A DNA stretch of 7,826 nucleotides from CAYFUF01 sp964394795. Its GTDB lineage: Bacteria; Bacillota; Clostridia; Tissierellales; Peptoniphilaceae. The stretch covers positions 1-7,826 of the forward strand of contig CAYMYX010000056.1 of assembly GCA_964394795.1 (NCBI GenBank). Reading direction: 5' to 3'. Below the pieces are notes generated by a model that worked only from the letters and a program-made list of their open reading frames with translations, did no database searches and was not told where the DNA came from. This document shows, piece after piece, positions 1 through 5,133 of the stretch. Both the position numbers and the translations under genes were made by a program. The stretch's first letter is position 1. Each line of letters begins with the position of its first letter.

Positions 1-1
1 T

Positions 2-58
2 CGGGAGGATGTTTATCACTTTGATATACCAGTGGCAAAGAAAGATCAAAAGAATTAG
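2..58 (+). CDS. Possible C-terminal tail of an upstream gene
   Basis: The second forward frame is open from the window edge to a TAG at 56-58 and would encode 18 residues ending VAKKDQKN. I do not recognise the protein. The codons look ordinary for a gene, but 18 open codons are likely enough by chance and another frame is also open here, so the support is weak. If real, the gene ends about 110 bp before acr3 and could be an upstream member of the same arsenic operon, such as a regulator or reductase; that is only a guess from context. Confidence 0.25.
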   Translation, partial: REDVYHFDIPVAKKDQKN

Positions 59-62
59 ATGG

Positions 63-139
63 CTATATATGACTCACTGAAAAAGTGATTATAGGTGGAA
101 ATCACCTGCAACTTCTGGTCAGATATTGGATATATATAG
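63..139 (+). promoter_or_regulatory. Structured leader or operator cluster upstream of acr3
   Basis: Two similar small inverted repeats lie side by side. TCACT-GAAAA-AGTGA spans 74-88 and AGGTG-GAAAT-CACCT spans 93-107; each has a 5-bp stem and a 5-nt GAAAW loop. They are enclosed by CTATATAT (63-70) and ATATATAG (132-139), which are fully complementary. An overlapping alternative pairing, GTGATT (85-90) with AATCAC (100-105), competes with both hairpins. As RNA this could fold into a compact three-way junction ending about 30 nt before the acr3 start; as DNA the two palindromes, centred 19 bp apart, could be ArsR-type operator sites. I recognise no known riboswitch consensus. The outer pairing is alternating AT and could be chance. 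Confidence 0.35.
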
Positions 140-169
140 TGGTAAATTTTTTGAAAGTATGGTGAAAAC

Positions 170-1240
170 ATGAAAGAAAAACAAGAAAAGGGCATCAGCT
201 TTTTTGAAAAGTATTTAACCGTTTGGGTTATCCTTTGCATGGTTATTGGCGTTTTGATCGGCTATTTTCTACCGGAAGTCCCAGATTTTTTGGGACGCTT
301 TGAATATGCTAATGTATCAATACCAATAGCAATATTAATATGGCTGATGATCTATCCAATGATGCTCAAAGTTGATTTCCAGAGTATTAAAAATGTAGGG
401 AAGAATCCAAAGGGACTCTTCGTTACATGGATCGTGAACTGGTTAATTAAACCATTTACGATGTTTGCCATCGCTTGGTTCTTTTTCTTTGTCATTTTCA
501 AATCGCTGATTCCAGAAGATATCGCCAAAGGTTACTTGGCGGGGGCCATCCTCCTCGGTGCAGCCCCATGTACAGCCATGGTCTTTGTATGGAGTCACTT
601 AACCAAAGGCAATGCAGCATATACCGTTGTACAAGTTGCCACCAATGATCTCATTATTCTATTAGCTTACACACCAATAGTTGCCATTTTACTAGGCGTT
701 AGCGGTGTCACTATTCCTTGGGATACCCTAATTTTATCTGTCGCGCTGTTTGTGGTGATTCCTTTAGTAGGTGGCATTGTAACCCGTAATTATGTGACGA
801 AAAAGCATGGGGGAGCGTACTTTGAAAATGAGTTTATACCGAAGTTTAACAATGTCACAACTATAGGCTTATTGCTGACCTTGATTATCATCTTCTCTTT
901 CCAAGGTGATGTTATTCTCAACAATCCTCTGCACATCATTCTGATCGCTGTGCCGTTAGTCTTGCAAACTTTTTTCATTTTTTTCATTGCATATCTAGCG
1001 AGCAAAGCGTTGAAGTTGCCTCATGAGATTGCAGCTCCTGCTGGCATGATTGGTGCCTCAAACTTTTTTGAGTTAGCCGTAGCTGTAGCAATCGCATTGT
1101 TTGGAACTCAAAGTCCGGCCACGCTTGCTACTATAGTAGGTGTCTTGACAGAAGTTCCAGTTATGCTCATCCTAGTTAAGTTTGCCAATTCGACACGAAA
1201 TTGGTTCCCAAAAGCAAACCAGTTTAGAACTACAGAATAA
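170..1240 (+). CDS. acr3: Acr3-family arsenite efflux permease
   Basis: This is an integral membrane exporter that extrudes arsenite, and in some members antimonite, using the membrane potential; it belongs to the Acr3/BASS fold rather than the E. coli ArsB fold. The protein has 356 residues, normal for the family, with about ten hydrophobic segments. Family hallmarks visible are the N-terminal FFEKYLTVWV segment (residues 11-20), the AAPCTAM segment with the functionally important cysteine at 134, and the SNFFELAVAVA segment with the conserved acidic residue Glu301. The start is the only sensible ATG for the N-terminal family block, although the ribosome site is weak (GGTGA at 161-165). The stop at 1238-1240 is immediately followed by the GGAGG site of the DsrE-like gene, so the two are almost certainly co-transcribed. 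Regulation is probably through the leader at 63-139; no arsR is visible in the window. Confidence 0.93.
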   Translation: MKEKQEKGISFFEKYLTVWVILCMVIGVLIGYFLPEVPDFLGRFEYANVSIPIAILIWLMIYPMMLKVDFQSIKNVGKNPKGLFVTWIVNWLIKPFTMFAIAWFFFFVIFKSLIPEDIAKGYLAGAILLGAAPCTAMVFVWSHLTKGNAAYTVVQVATNDLIILLAYTPIVAILLGVSGVTIPWDTLILSVALFVVIPLVGGIVTRNYVTKKHGGAYFENEFIPKFNNVTTIGLLLTLIIIFSFQGDVILNNPLHIILIAVPLVLQTFFIFFIAYLASKALKLPHEIAAPAGMIGASNFFELAVAVAIALFGTQSPATLATIVGVLTEVPVMLILVKFANSTRNWFPKANQFRTTE

Positions 1241-1252
1241 ATGGAGGATACC

Positions 1253-1579
1253 ATGCATTACCAAGTAATCTTTCGCATCGAAAAACTAGAGCTAATCGAC
1301 AAGCTCCATAATAAGATTAAGAACTTAAAAACCTATATGGAAGACGAGGGCCATTCCCTCGACATCGAAGTCGTCTTTTCAGGAGATGTCGTCCGCCACT
1401 TTGCCGAAGACTATTCCGATTTCATCGCTGAAGATTTAGATATCGCTCTCTGTGCCAATGCACTGAAAGGCCAGGACATGGATGCTATCAATGATCGCAA
1501 TGTTCGCACCGTTAAAGCGGGAATAGGGGAGATTATCGAGAAGAAGGCAGCTGGCTGGATTGAATTTACTATCGAGTAA
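1253..1579 (+). CDS. DsrE/DsrF-like small sulfur-relay family protein
   Basis: The protein has 108 residues from the preferred start and resembles the DsrE/DsrF-like fold, in which members carry persulfide sulfur on cysteine or act as small cytoplasmic partners. Visible features are an N-terminal beta strand (HYQVIFRIEK), a central helix and strand ending IEVVFSGDVV, and the family-like ALCANALKG segment with Cys67, the only cysteine. An ATG at 1241 is in frame, but it would abut the acr3 stop with no free ribosome site. GGAGG at 1243-1247 lies 5 nt before the ATG at 1253, so 1253 is the better start. Placement directly behind acr3 suggests a thiol or sulfur role tied to arsenic handling, but that is inference: DsrE-like proteins occur in many contexts and the exact activity cannot be read from sequence. 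Confidence 0.8.
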   Translation: MHYQVIFRIEKLELIDKLHNKIKNLKTYMEDEGHSLDIEVVFSGDVVRHFAEDYSDFIAEDLDIALCANALKGQDMDAINDRNVRTVKAGIGEIIEKKAAGWIEFTIE

Positions 1580-1598
1580 GCCGAAGCAAATGATGTAG

Positions 1599-1630
1599 TT
1601 ATTTCAATTTAAACATCGAACTTGAAATAA
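1599..1630. repeat. AT-rich inverted repeat after the DsrE-like gene
   Basis: TTATTTCAA at 1599-1607 is perfectly complementary to TTGAAATAA at 1622-1630, with a 14-nt spacer. It begins 20 bp after the stop of the DsrE-like gene and has no T-run behind it, so it is not a classical terminator. It could be a 3'-end stabilising hairpin or a protein-binding site. Confidence 0.45.
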
Positions 1631-1692
1631 GCGCATAATGTTTACTTTCTTATTTCTAGTTACACTGGGAAAAAATCACAACAACGAAGAAT

Positions 1693-1726
1693 CCCCTAAA
1701 GTTGGAAATCGAGCCAACTTTAGGGG
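1693..1726. terminator. Bidirectional terminator-like hairpin between convergent genes
   Basis: CCCCTAAAGTTGG (1693-1705) pairs perfectly over 13 bp with CCAACTTTAGGGG (1714-1726), leaving an 8-nt loop. It sits between the acr3 operon (ends 1579) and the convergent SDR gene (ends 1763). Neither side has a clean T-run: the plus side reads GTTAACATTT, and the minus side reads ATTCTTCGTTGTTG. Stem strength and placement still make a terminator shared by both transcripts the best reading. Confidence 0.75.
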
Positions 1727-1762
1727 GTTAACATTTAAAGACAATATATTCAATTCTGGAAT

Positions 1763-2521
1763 CTAGTTCGTAATCCATCCACCATCAACAACTAAGACAT
1801 CGCCACTGATGTAAGACGAATCATCAGACGCTAGGAATAAAGCTGCTTTTGCAATATCTTCTGGTTGTCCGGGCTCTGGAGCTAGTCCGATTGTTCTTTC
1901 CAATCTACCGTAGCCAGCCATGTTAGGTTGACCCATTGACGTGCCAATCTCAGTTGCGATACCGCCTGGTGCGATTGCATTAACACGAATGTTGTCTGGT
2001 TGATACATGTAGGCGGTGTTCTTGGTCATGGCCACAACTGCTGCCTTTGAAGCGGAATAGACAACGCCGGCTGCTGCGCGCATGGCCCCAATTGATGCTA
2101 GGTTGATGATGTTTCCGCCATTGCCTTGCTCTTTGAAGACTTGGATTGCTTTTCTCATGGTTAGAAGTGGGCCATACACGTTGATCCCCATTACCTTCTC
2201 ATACGTGGCTTCTTCAAATTCGCCAACGCCGGCCATGTTGTCCATGACGCCTGCGTTGTTCACGAGAACATCCAAGCTACCGAAGACTTTCACAATCTCA
2301 TCAATCATTGCGTCAACGTCTTCTTTTTTGCTGACATCGCCTGAGAAAATTTCAATTTTGCCAGGTGCGTCTTTGCAACCTTCCTTAAGCTCTTCTAATC
2401 TTTCTTTTCTTCTCGCAACCGCTAGGACATTAGCGCCTTCGCTTGCGAATAGCTTTGCCATTGCATTTCCCATGCCCGACGAAGCGCCAGTAATTAAGAT
2501 ATTTTTTCCTTCTAACCTCAT
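1763..2521 (-). CDS. SDR-family NAD(P)-dependent oxidoreductase
   Basis: This is a 252-residue classical short-chain dehydrogenase/reductase, a cytoplasmic enzyme that interconverts a hydroxyl and a carbonyl group using NAD(P)H. All classical motifs are present: the TGASSGMG nucleotide loop at residues 11-18, GDV at 61-63, NNAG at 88-91, and the catalytic tetrad Asn114, Ser143, Tyr155 and Lys159 in YSASK. The PGG segment follows at 185-187, and the C-terminus ends in the usual VVDGGW block. Arginines at 37-38, after the second strand, favour NADP(H). The substrate cannot be predicted; annotations such as 3-oxoacyl-ACP reductase or glucose dehydrogenase would be overcalls. AGGAGG (2526-2531) supports the start. 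The gene is divergent from the chromate transporter across 137 bp. A weak minus-strand promoter candidate has TATAAA at 2572-2577 but no good -35. Confidence 0.92.
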   Translation of the reverse strand: MRLEGKNILITGASSGMGNAMAKLFASEGANVLAVARRKERLEELKEGCKDAPGKIEIFSGDVSKKEDVDAMIDEIVKVFGSLDVLVNNAGVMDNMAGVGEFEEATYEKVMGINVYGPLLTMRKAIQVFKEQGNGGNIINLASIGAMRAAAGVVYSASKAAVVAMTKNTAYMYQPDNIRVNAIAPGGIATEIGTSMGQPNMAGYGRLERTIGLAPEPGQPEDIAKAALFLASDDSSYISGDVLVVDGGWITN

Positions 2522-2606
2522 ATAACCTCCTTTTTCGAATTAGTTCAATTCAGTATCATTTAGTCATTTGTTTTATACTCTTTTGTTAATAATTCAAACA
2601 GGATGA

Positions 2607-2615
2607 TGTTACAAT
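2607..2615 (+). promoter_or_regulatory. Extended -10 promoter element for the chromate transporter
   Basis: TGTTACAAT matches an extended -10 (TGnTACAAT) and lies 43 bp before the ATG at 2659. No good -35 sits at 16-18 bp upstream, as is common for extended -10 promoters. A TATAAGG direct repeat (2623-2629 and 2643-2649) follows; its second copy includes the start of the AAGGAG ribosome site at 2646-2651. Confidence 0.45.
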
Positions 2616-2658
2616 ATCAGGGTATAAGGGACCTATATTTTATATAAGGAGAAATACG

Positions 2659-3834
2659 ATGAACAACACCACTTGGCGCACTTTTCTCAAGGATGTTTTC
2701 ATATGTTCACTGGGTTCCTACGGGGGGCCCGAAGCTCACTATGGCGTGTTCACCGAACAGATGGTGATCAAGAAGAAATACCTCACCGAAGAAGAATTGG
2801 TTGAACTGATCGCCCTCACCGGTATCTTACCTGGTCCCAGTAGCACTCAAACGATTATCGCAATAGGCCACAAGATTGGAGGGCCCAAGCTAGCCCTCCT
2901 CACCATGCTCGTGTGGGCTCTACCTGTATTGGTCTTCATGACCTTACTTTCCTTCCTCAGTCAGTTCTTTGAACGACTGAATATTTCCCAAGACGGATTG
3001 CGGTATATTGGTCCTATGGCCGTTGGTTTCATCGTTGTTGCGGCCTATCGCATCGGTCGAAAGGTAATCAAGGACCAGCTCACTCTGCTCTTGTTCTTGC
3101 TTGGCGCGGTGACCACCTACTTCATTCGAGAACCTTGGATTTTTCCACTGGTCCTCCTAATCGGTGGCTTCATCAGCATCCTGACTTCGGGGGAGAAGGA
3201 CCTGTGGAATCACGTAACACTTAACCCACCATGGAAGTACCTCATTGCCTTTGCCGTCTTCGCTCTTGGCGGCTTGCTACTATCGATCCTCTGGGACAAC
3301 CGCATCGTCCATATTTTTGAGAACTTTTATCGCTATGGTTATCTAGTCATCGGCGGTGGCCAGGTTGTCGTTCCCATGATGCATACGGAACTGGTTGAAG
3401 TGAACCAGTACATGACCAACCAAGAATTCCTGACCGGCTTCGGTCTAGTCCAGGGGCTTCCCGGTCCCATGTTCAGTTTCAGCGCCTACGCAGGCGGAAT
3501 GGCAGCTCGCGGTTTCGGACCCCTCGTCCAAATTTTGGGGGCCATGGCCGGTGGCATCGCCATCTTCCTCCCAGGCGTCCTCCTCATTTTCTTCGTCTAT
3601 CCAATTTGGGAGAATCTGAAGAAGATTCGAGGAATCAAGGTATCTCTGCGAGGTATCACGGCTGTGGCTTGCGGCTTGATTGCAACGGCTGCATTAGTTC
3701 TGATGCAGAAGAGCGGTTTTGCTTGGGATAATATTCTGGTTTTGACAGTTACTGTTATCTTGTTGTTGTCGAAGAAGTTGCCGGCGCCATTGATTGTTTT
3801 GGGCGTGTTGGTTATTGGGTTTGTGACGATATAA
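2659..3834 (+). CDS. chrA: ChrA-type chromate transporter (CHR family, two-domain)
   Basis: This is a 391-residue inner-membrane protein of the CHR family, whose studied members export chromate and confer chromate resistance. The two-domain (long-chain) layout is clear. The N-terminal half carries the GSYGGPEAHYGVF block (residues 19-31) and the ILPGPSSTQ block (56-64). The C-terminal half carries the parallel IGGGQVVVPM block (231-240) and the QGLPGP block (265-270). About ten or more hydrophobic segments are visible. The length is typical and no frame break is seen. AAGGAG (2646-2651), 7 nt before the ATG, fixes the start. The gene stands alone, divergent from the SDR gene, and ends in a strong terminator. 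Chromate is the family substrate; many Bacillota members are untested, so the actual substrate is inferred. Codon use shifts from C-rich to T/G-rich over the last 60 or so codons. Confidence 0.92.
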   Translation: MNNTTWRTFLKDVFICSLGSYGGPEAHYGVFTEQMVIKKKYLTEEELVELIALTGILPGPSSTQTIIAIGHKIGGPKLALLTMLVWALPVLVFMTLLSFLSQFFERLNISQDGLRYIGPMAVGFIVVAAYRIGRKVIKDQLTLLLFLLGAVTTYFIREPWIFPLVLLIGGFISILTSGEKDLWNHVTLNPPWKYLIAFAVFALGGLLLSILWDNRIVHIFENFYRYGYLVIGGGQVVVPMMHTELVEVNQYMTNQEFLTGFGLVQGLPGPMFSFSAYAGGMAARGFGPLVQILGAMAGGIAIFLPGVLLIFFVYPIWENLKKIRGIKVSLRGITAVACGLIATAALVLMQKSGFAWDNILVLTVTVILLLSKKLPAPLIVLGVLVIGFVTI

Positions 3835-3842
3835 ATAAATTG

Positions 3843-3894
3843 CGGCCGATATTTCGAACGATAGTATAATCGTTCGTTTTATCGGCCGTTTTTT
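3843..3894 (+). terminator. Compound intrinsic terminator of the chromate transporter gene
   Basis: CGGCCGAT (3843-3850) pairs with ATCGGCCG (3881-3888). Inside it CGAACGAT (3855-3862) pairs with ATCGTTCG (3869-3876) around the 6-nt loop AGTATA. A small T-rich internal bulge separates the two stems. Six T follow directly at 3889-3894. It begins 9 bp after the stop codon and is a textbook rho-independent terminator in two stacked stems. Confidence 0.9.
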
Positions 3895-3936
3895 GATATA
3901 TGGATTGAACCGGTTTGGGTAAAACTAAGACTATTG

Positions 3937-3965
3937 AGGCGAGCAGGCAACTGCTCGCTTCTTTA
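3937..3965 (+). terminator. Second terminator-like hairpin with GCAA tetraloop
   Basis: AGGCGAGCAG (3937-3946) pairs with CTGCTCGCTT (3951-3960), with one G-T wobble, around a GCAA loop of the stable GNRA class. A T-rich tail (CTTTAT) follows. It lies about 45 bp past the first terminator with no gene between. It may be a back-up terminator or the 3' end of an unrecognised short transcript. Confidence 0.6.
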
Positions 3966-4089
3966 TAGATTCTATATGGGCTAGATATCAATAGTTATAC
4001 TAGATTTTGGTTTATGTCTACTGCACCCTAATACATCATTTCGTATTCTCATATTATGTCTTACCTATCGATCTGGGGAGTTAAAACAT

Positions 4090-4189
4090 NNNNNNNNNNN
4101 NNNNNNNNNNNNNNNNNNNNNNNNNNNNNNNNNNNNNNNNNNNNNNNNNNNNNNNNNNNNNNNNNNNNNNNNNNNNNNNNNNNNNNNNN
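4090..4189. other. Assembly gap of 100 N
   Basis: Exactly 100 undetermined bases, the conventional placeholder for a scaffold gap of unknown size. Both flanks carry the 12-mer GAGTTAAAACAT, so a repeat may have broken the assembly. Coordinates to its right are relative only. Confidence 0.98.
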
Positions 4190-4200
4190 GAGATAGAGAG

Positions 4201-4237
4201 TTAAAACATATTTTCATATTATTGAATTATGTTTTAA
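4201..4237. repeat. 10-bp perfect inverted repeat beside the gap
   Basis: TTAAAACATA (4201-4210) is perfectly complementary to TATGTTTTAA (4228-4237) with a 17-nt spacer. It is AT-only apart from one GC pair per arm and has no adjacent gene start, so its function is unknown. Confidence 0.5.
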
Positions 4238-4326
4238 TTTGGCCTTTTCAATAGTAAAACATATTTCGTTTTTTCTTATTTATGTATTATTTTCGTGCTA
4301 CGGCGACCCTATAACCCACTAAATTA

Positions 4327-4393
4327 GGCCATACACCAGTCACCACCTACGACGACTCCATGGACCACCAAATGGGCCATACACCAGTCACCA
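4327..4393. repeat. Exact 19-bp direct repeat, 48 bp apart
   Basis: GGCCATACACCAGTCACCA occurs at 4327-4345 and again at 4375-4393. The 48-bp period is a multiple of three. Both copies lie in one forward frame, open from the TAA at 4312 to a TGA at 4435, that reads GHTPVT twice. The only ATGs in that frame come after the first copy (4360 and 4372), and the frame runs into the opposite-strand terminator, so a real gene is unlikely. Confidence 0.7.
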
Positions 4394-4402
4394 ATACACC
4401 AC

Positions 4403-4431
4403 AAAAAAAAGCAGGACCTTCCGATCCCGCT
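4403..4431 (-). terminator. Intrinsic terminator of the TetR gene
   Basis: On the minus strand AGCGGGATC (4431-4423) pairs with GGTCCTGCT (4418-4410), with two wobbles, around a GGAA loop. Eight T follow (A-run 4403-4410 on the plus strand). It lies about 33 bp after the TetR stop codon and is well placed and well formed. Confidence 0.9.
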
Positions 4432-4463
4432 ATCTGATGAATTATTAAAAACAATGTAAGCTC

Positions 4464-5015
4464 TCAATTCATCATTACGCCACGAATAAAGATGTCGATA
4501 ATCTGCTTAAGTTCAAGAGGCGTCTCATAGAGGTACTGTTCTTCATTGGAAACATAACTTTGAATAACACGAAGAAAGTGCTTGGTGACATCACTTGCTT
4601 GATAGCCTTCGACAAGTTGGGGGGCCATCCGCTCAAAAACCATATCAAAAGGCTGATAGAAATTATCTAACCAAACTCGGTAAATCTTTTGCTGCGCATC
4701 GGGTGATAACTCGTGCTTCAGGTCGTGGAGCATCATCAGAAAATTTAGTGGGTGTTTAACTTTTAGTACGGTGGCCATATCCAATAAAGTGCCTTCGACG
4801 GATTCGTCCTTATCTAAAATCGTTCGAAACTCTTCCCCAATTTGCTCGGCGAAGTTAAGGATTACCTCGACGTAGAGATCTTCCTTGTTCCGATAATGAA
4901 AGTAGAGGGCAGGCTGGGTGATATTCAGAATCTTTGCTATTTGTCTGGTCGAAGTTTGCTTGTAGCCCTGTCTCATGAACAGGTCCGTCGCTAACTCAAG
5001 AATTCGATTTCGCAT
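4464..5015 (-). CDS. TetR/AcrR-family transcriptional regulator
   Basis: This is a 183-residue cytoplasmic DNA-binding repressor-type protein with the usual TetR layout: an N-terminal helix-turn-helix followed by a variable, mainly helical ligand and dimer domain. The HTH is clear, from TSTRQIAKILNITQPALY (residues 21-38) into the FHYRNKEDLY segment (39-48), a strong family signature. An in-frame GTG at 5021 would extend the protein by two residues, but it directly abuts the AAAGAGG ribosome site. The ATG at 5015 lies about 6 nt after GAGG and is the better start. The gene is divergent from the ABC exporter across 118 bp containing a palindromic operator candidate, so it most likely represses that exporter and possibly itself. 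The arrangement recalls the TetR-type regulator HrtR with hrtBA in Lactococcus, but this protein does not look like an HrtR orthologue and its ligand is unknown. Confidence 0.92.
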   Translation of the reverse strand: MRNRILELATDLFMRQGYKQTSTRQIAKILNITQPALYFHYRNKEDLYVEVILNFAEQIGEEFRTILDKDESVEGTLLDMATVLKVKHPLNFLMMLHDLKHELSPDAQQKIYRVWLDNFYQPFDMVFERMAPQLVEGYQASDVTKHFLRVIQSYVSNEEQYLYETPLELKQIIDIFIRGVMMN

Positions 5016-5076
5016 AGTCACCCTCTTTCTGCTTTCATTTTATATTAGCCTCCCCGCAAATACAATGAGTAAAAGC

Positions 5077-5105
5077 TATCCAAGAGCTAGACCTTATGAT
5101 ATAAT
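5077..5105 (+). promoter_or_regulatory. Extended -10 promoter of the ABC exporter operon
   Basis: TATAAT at 5100-5105 is a perfect -10 preceded by TG at 5097-5098, making an extended -10. A weak -35 (TATCCA, 5077-5082) sits at 17 bp spacing. The inferred transcript start, near 5112, falls within the palindrome at 5106-5119. AGGAGG at 5123-5128 then precedes the ATG at 5134. Confidence 0.65.
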
Positions 5106-5120
5106 TTATCAGGTGATAAG
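5093..5120. promoter_or_regulatory. Candidate TetR operator overlapping the exporter promoter
   Basis: TTATCA (5106-5111) and TGATAA (5114-5119) form a perfect palindrome around GG. A further half-site CTTATGA (5093-5099) pairs at 6 of 7 positions with TGATAAG (5114-5120). The set spans the -10 box and the likely transcription start, where a bound repressor would block RNA polymerase. The adjacent divergent TetR gene is the obvious binder; this is inferred from position. Confidence 0.55.
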
Positions 5121-5133
5121 TTAGGAGGCCTAC

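Larger units (their letters stand above)
4033..4285. repeat. Loosely repeated AT-rich ACAT...ATGT units flanking the gap
   Basis: Three 27-nt units begin ACAT and end ATGT: 4033-4059, 4206-4232 and 4259-4285. The ACAT starts are 53 bp apart on each side of the gap (4033 and 4086; 4206 and 4259). Over the first 31 columns the units at 4033 and 4206 match at 23 positions, and less well afterwards. The stretch also contains GAGTTAAAACAT at 4078-4089 and 4198-4209, and TAAAACATATTT at 4202-4213 and 4255-4266. The high AT content makes chance similarity a real possibility. Confidence 0.4.

Noticed and set aside
63..139. Purine, SAM, FMN or T-box riboswitch upstream of acr3
   Set aside because: The size and three-way shape suggest a purine-type switch, but the conserved junction and loop bases of these classes are absent.
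55..240. Reverse 61-residue open frame spanning the acr3 leader and start
   Set aside because: It is low-complexity aromatic sequence from AT-rich DNA, overlaps the acr3 N-terminus and has no recognisable domain.
2082..2525. 147-residue forward open frame opposite the SDR gene
   Set aside because: It is the antisense shadow of a gene with complete SDR motifs and shows no domain or ribosome site of its own.
4090..4209. Insertion sequence hidden at the gap, with GAGTTAAAACAT as target duplication
   Set aside because: The 12-mer does flank the gap, but no terminal inverted repeat or transposase fragment is visible and the region is AT-rich with related repeats, so a target duplication cannot be claimed.
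4033..4285. Possible CRISPR array interrupted by the gap
   Set aside because: The units are too divergent (about 57% over 53 bp), there is no identical repeat of 25-40 bp with distinct spacers, and no cas gene is near.
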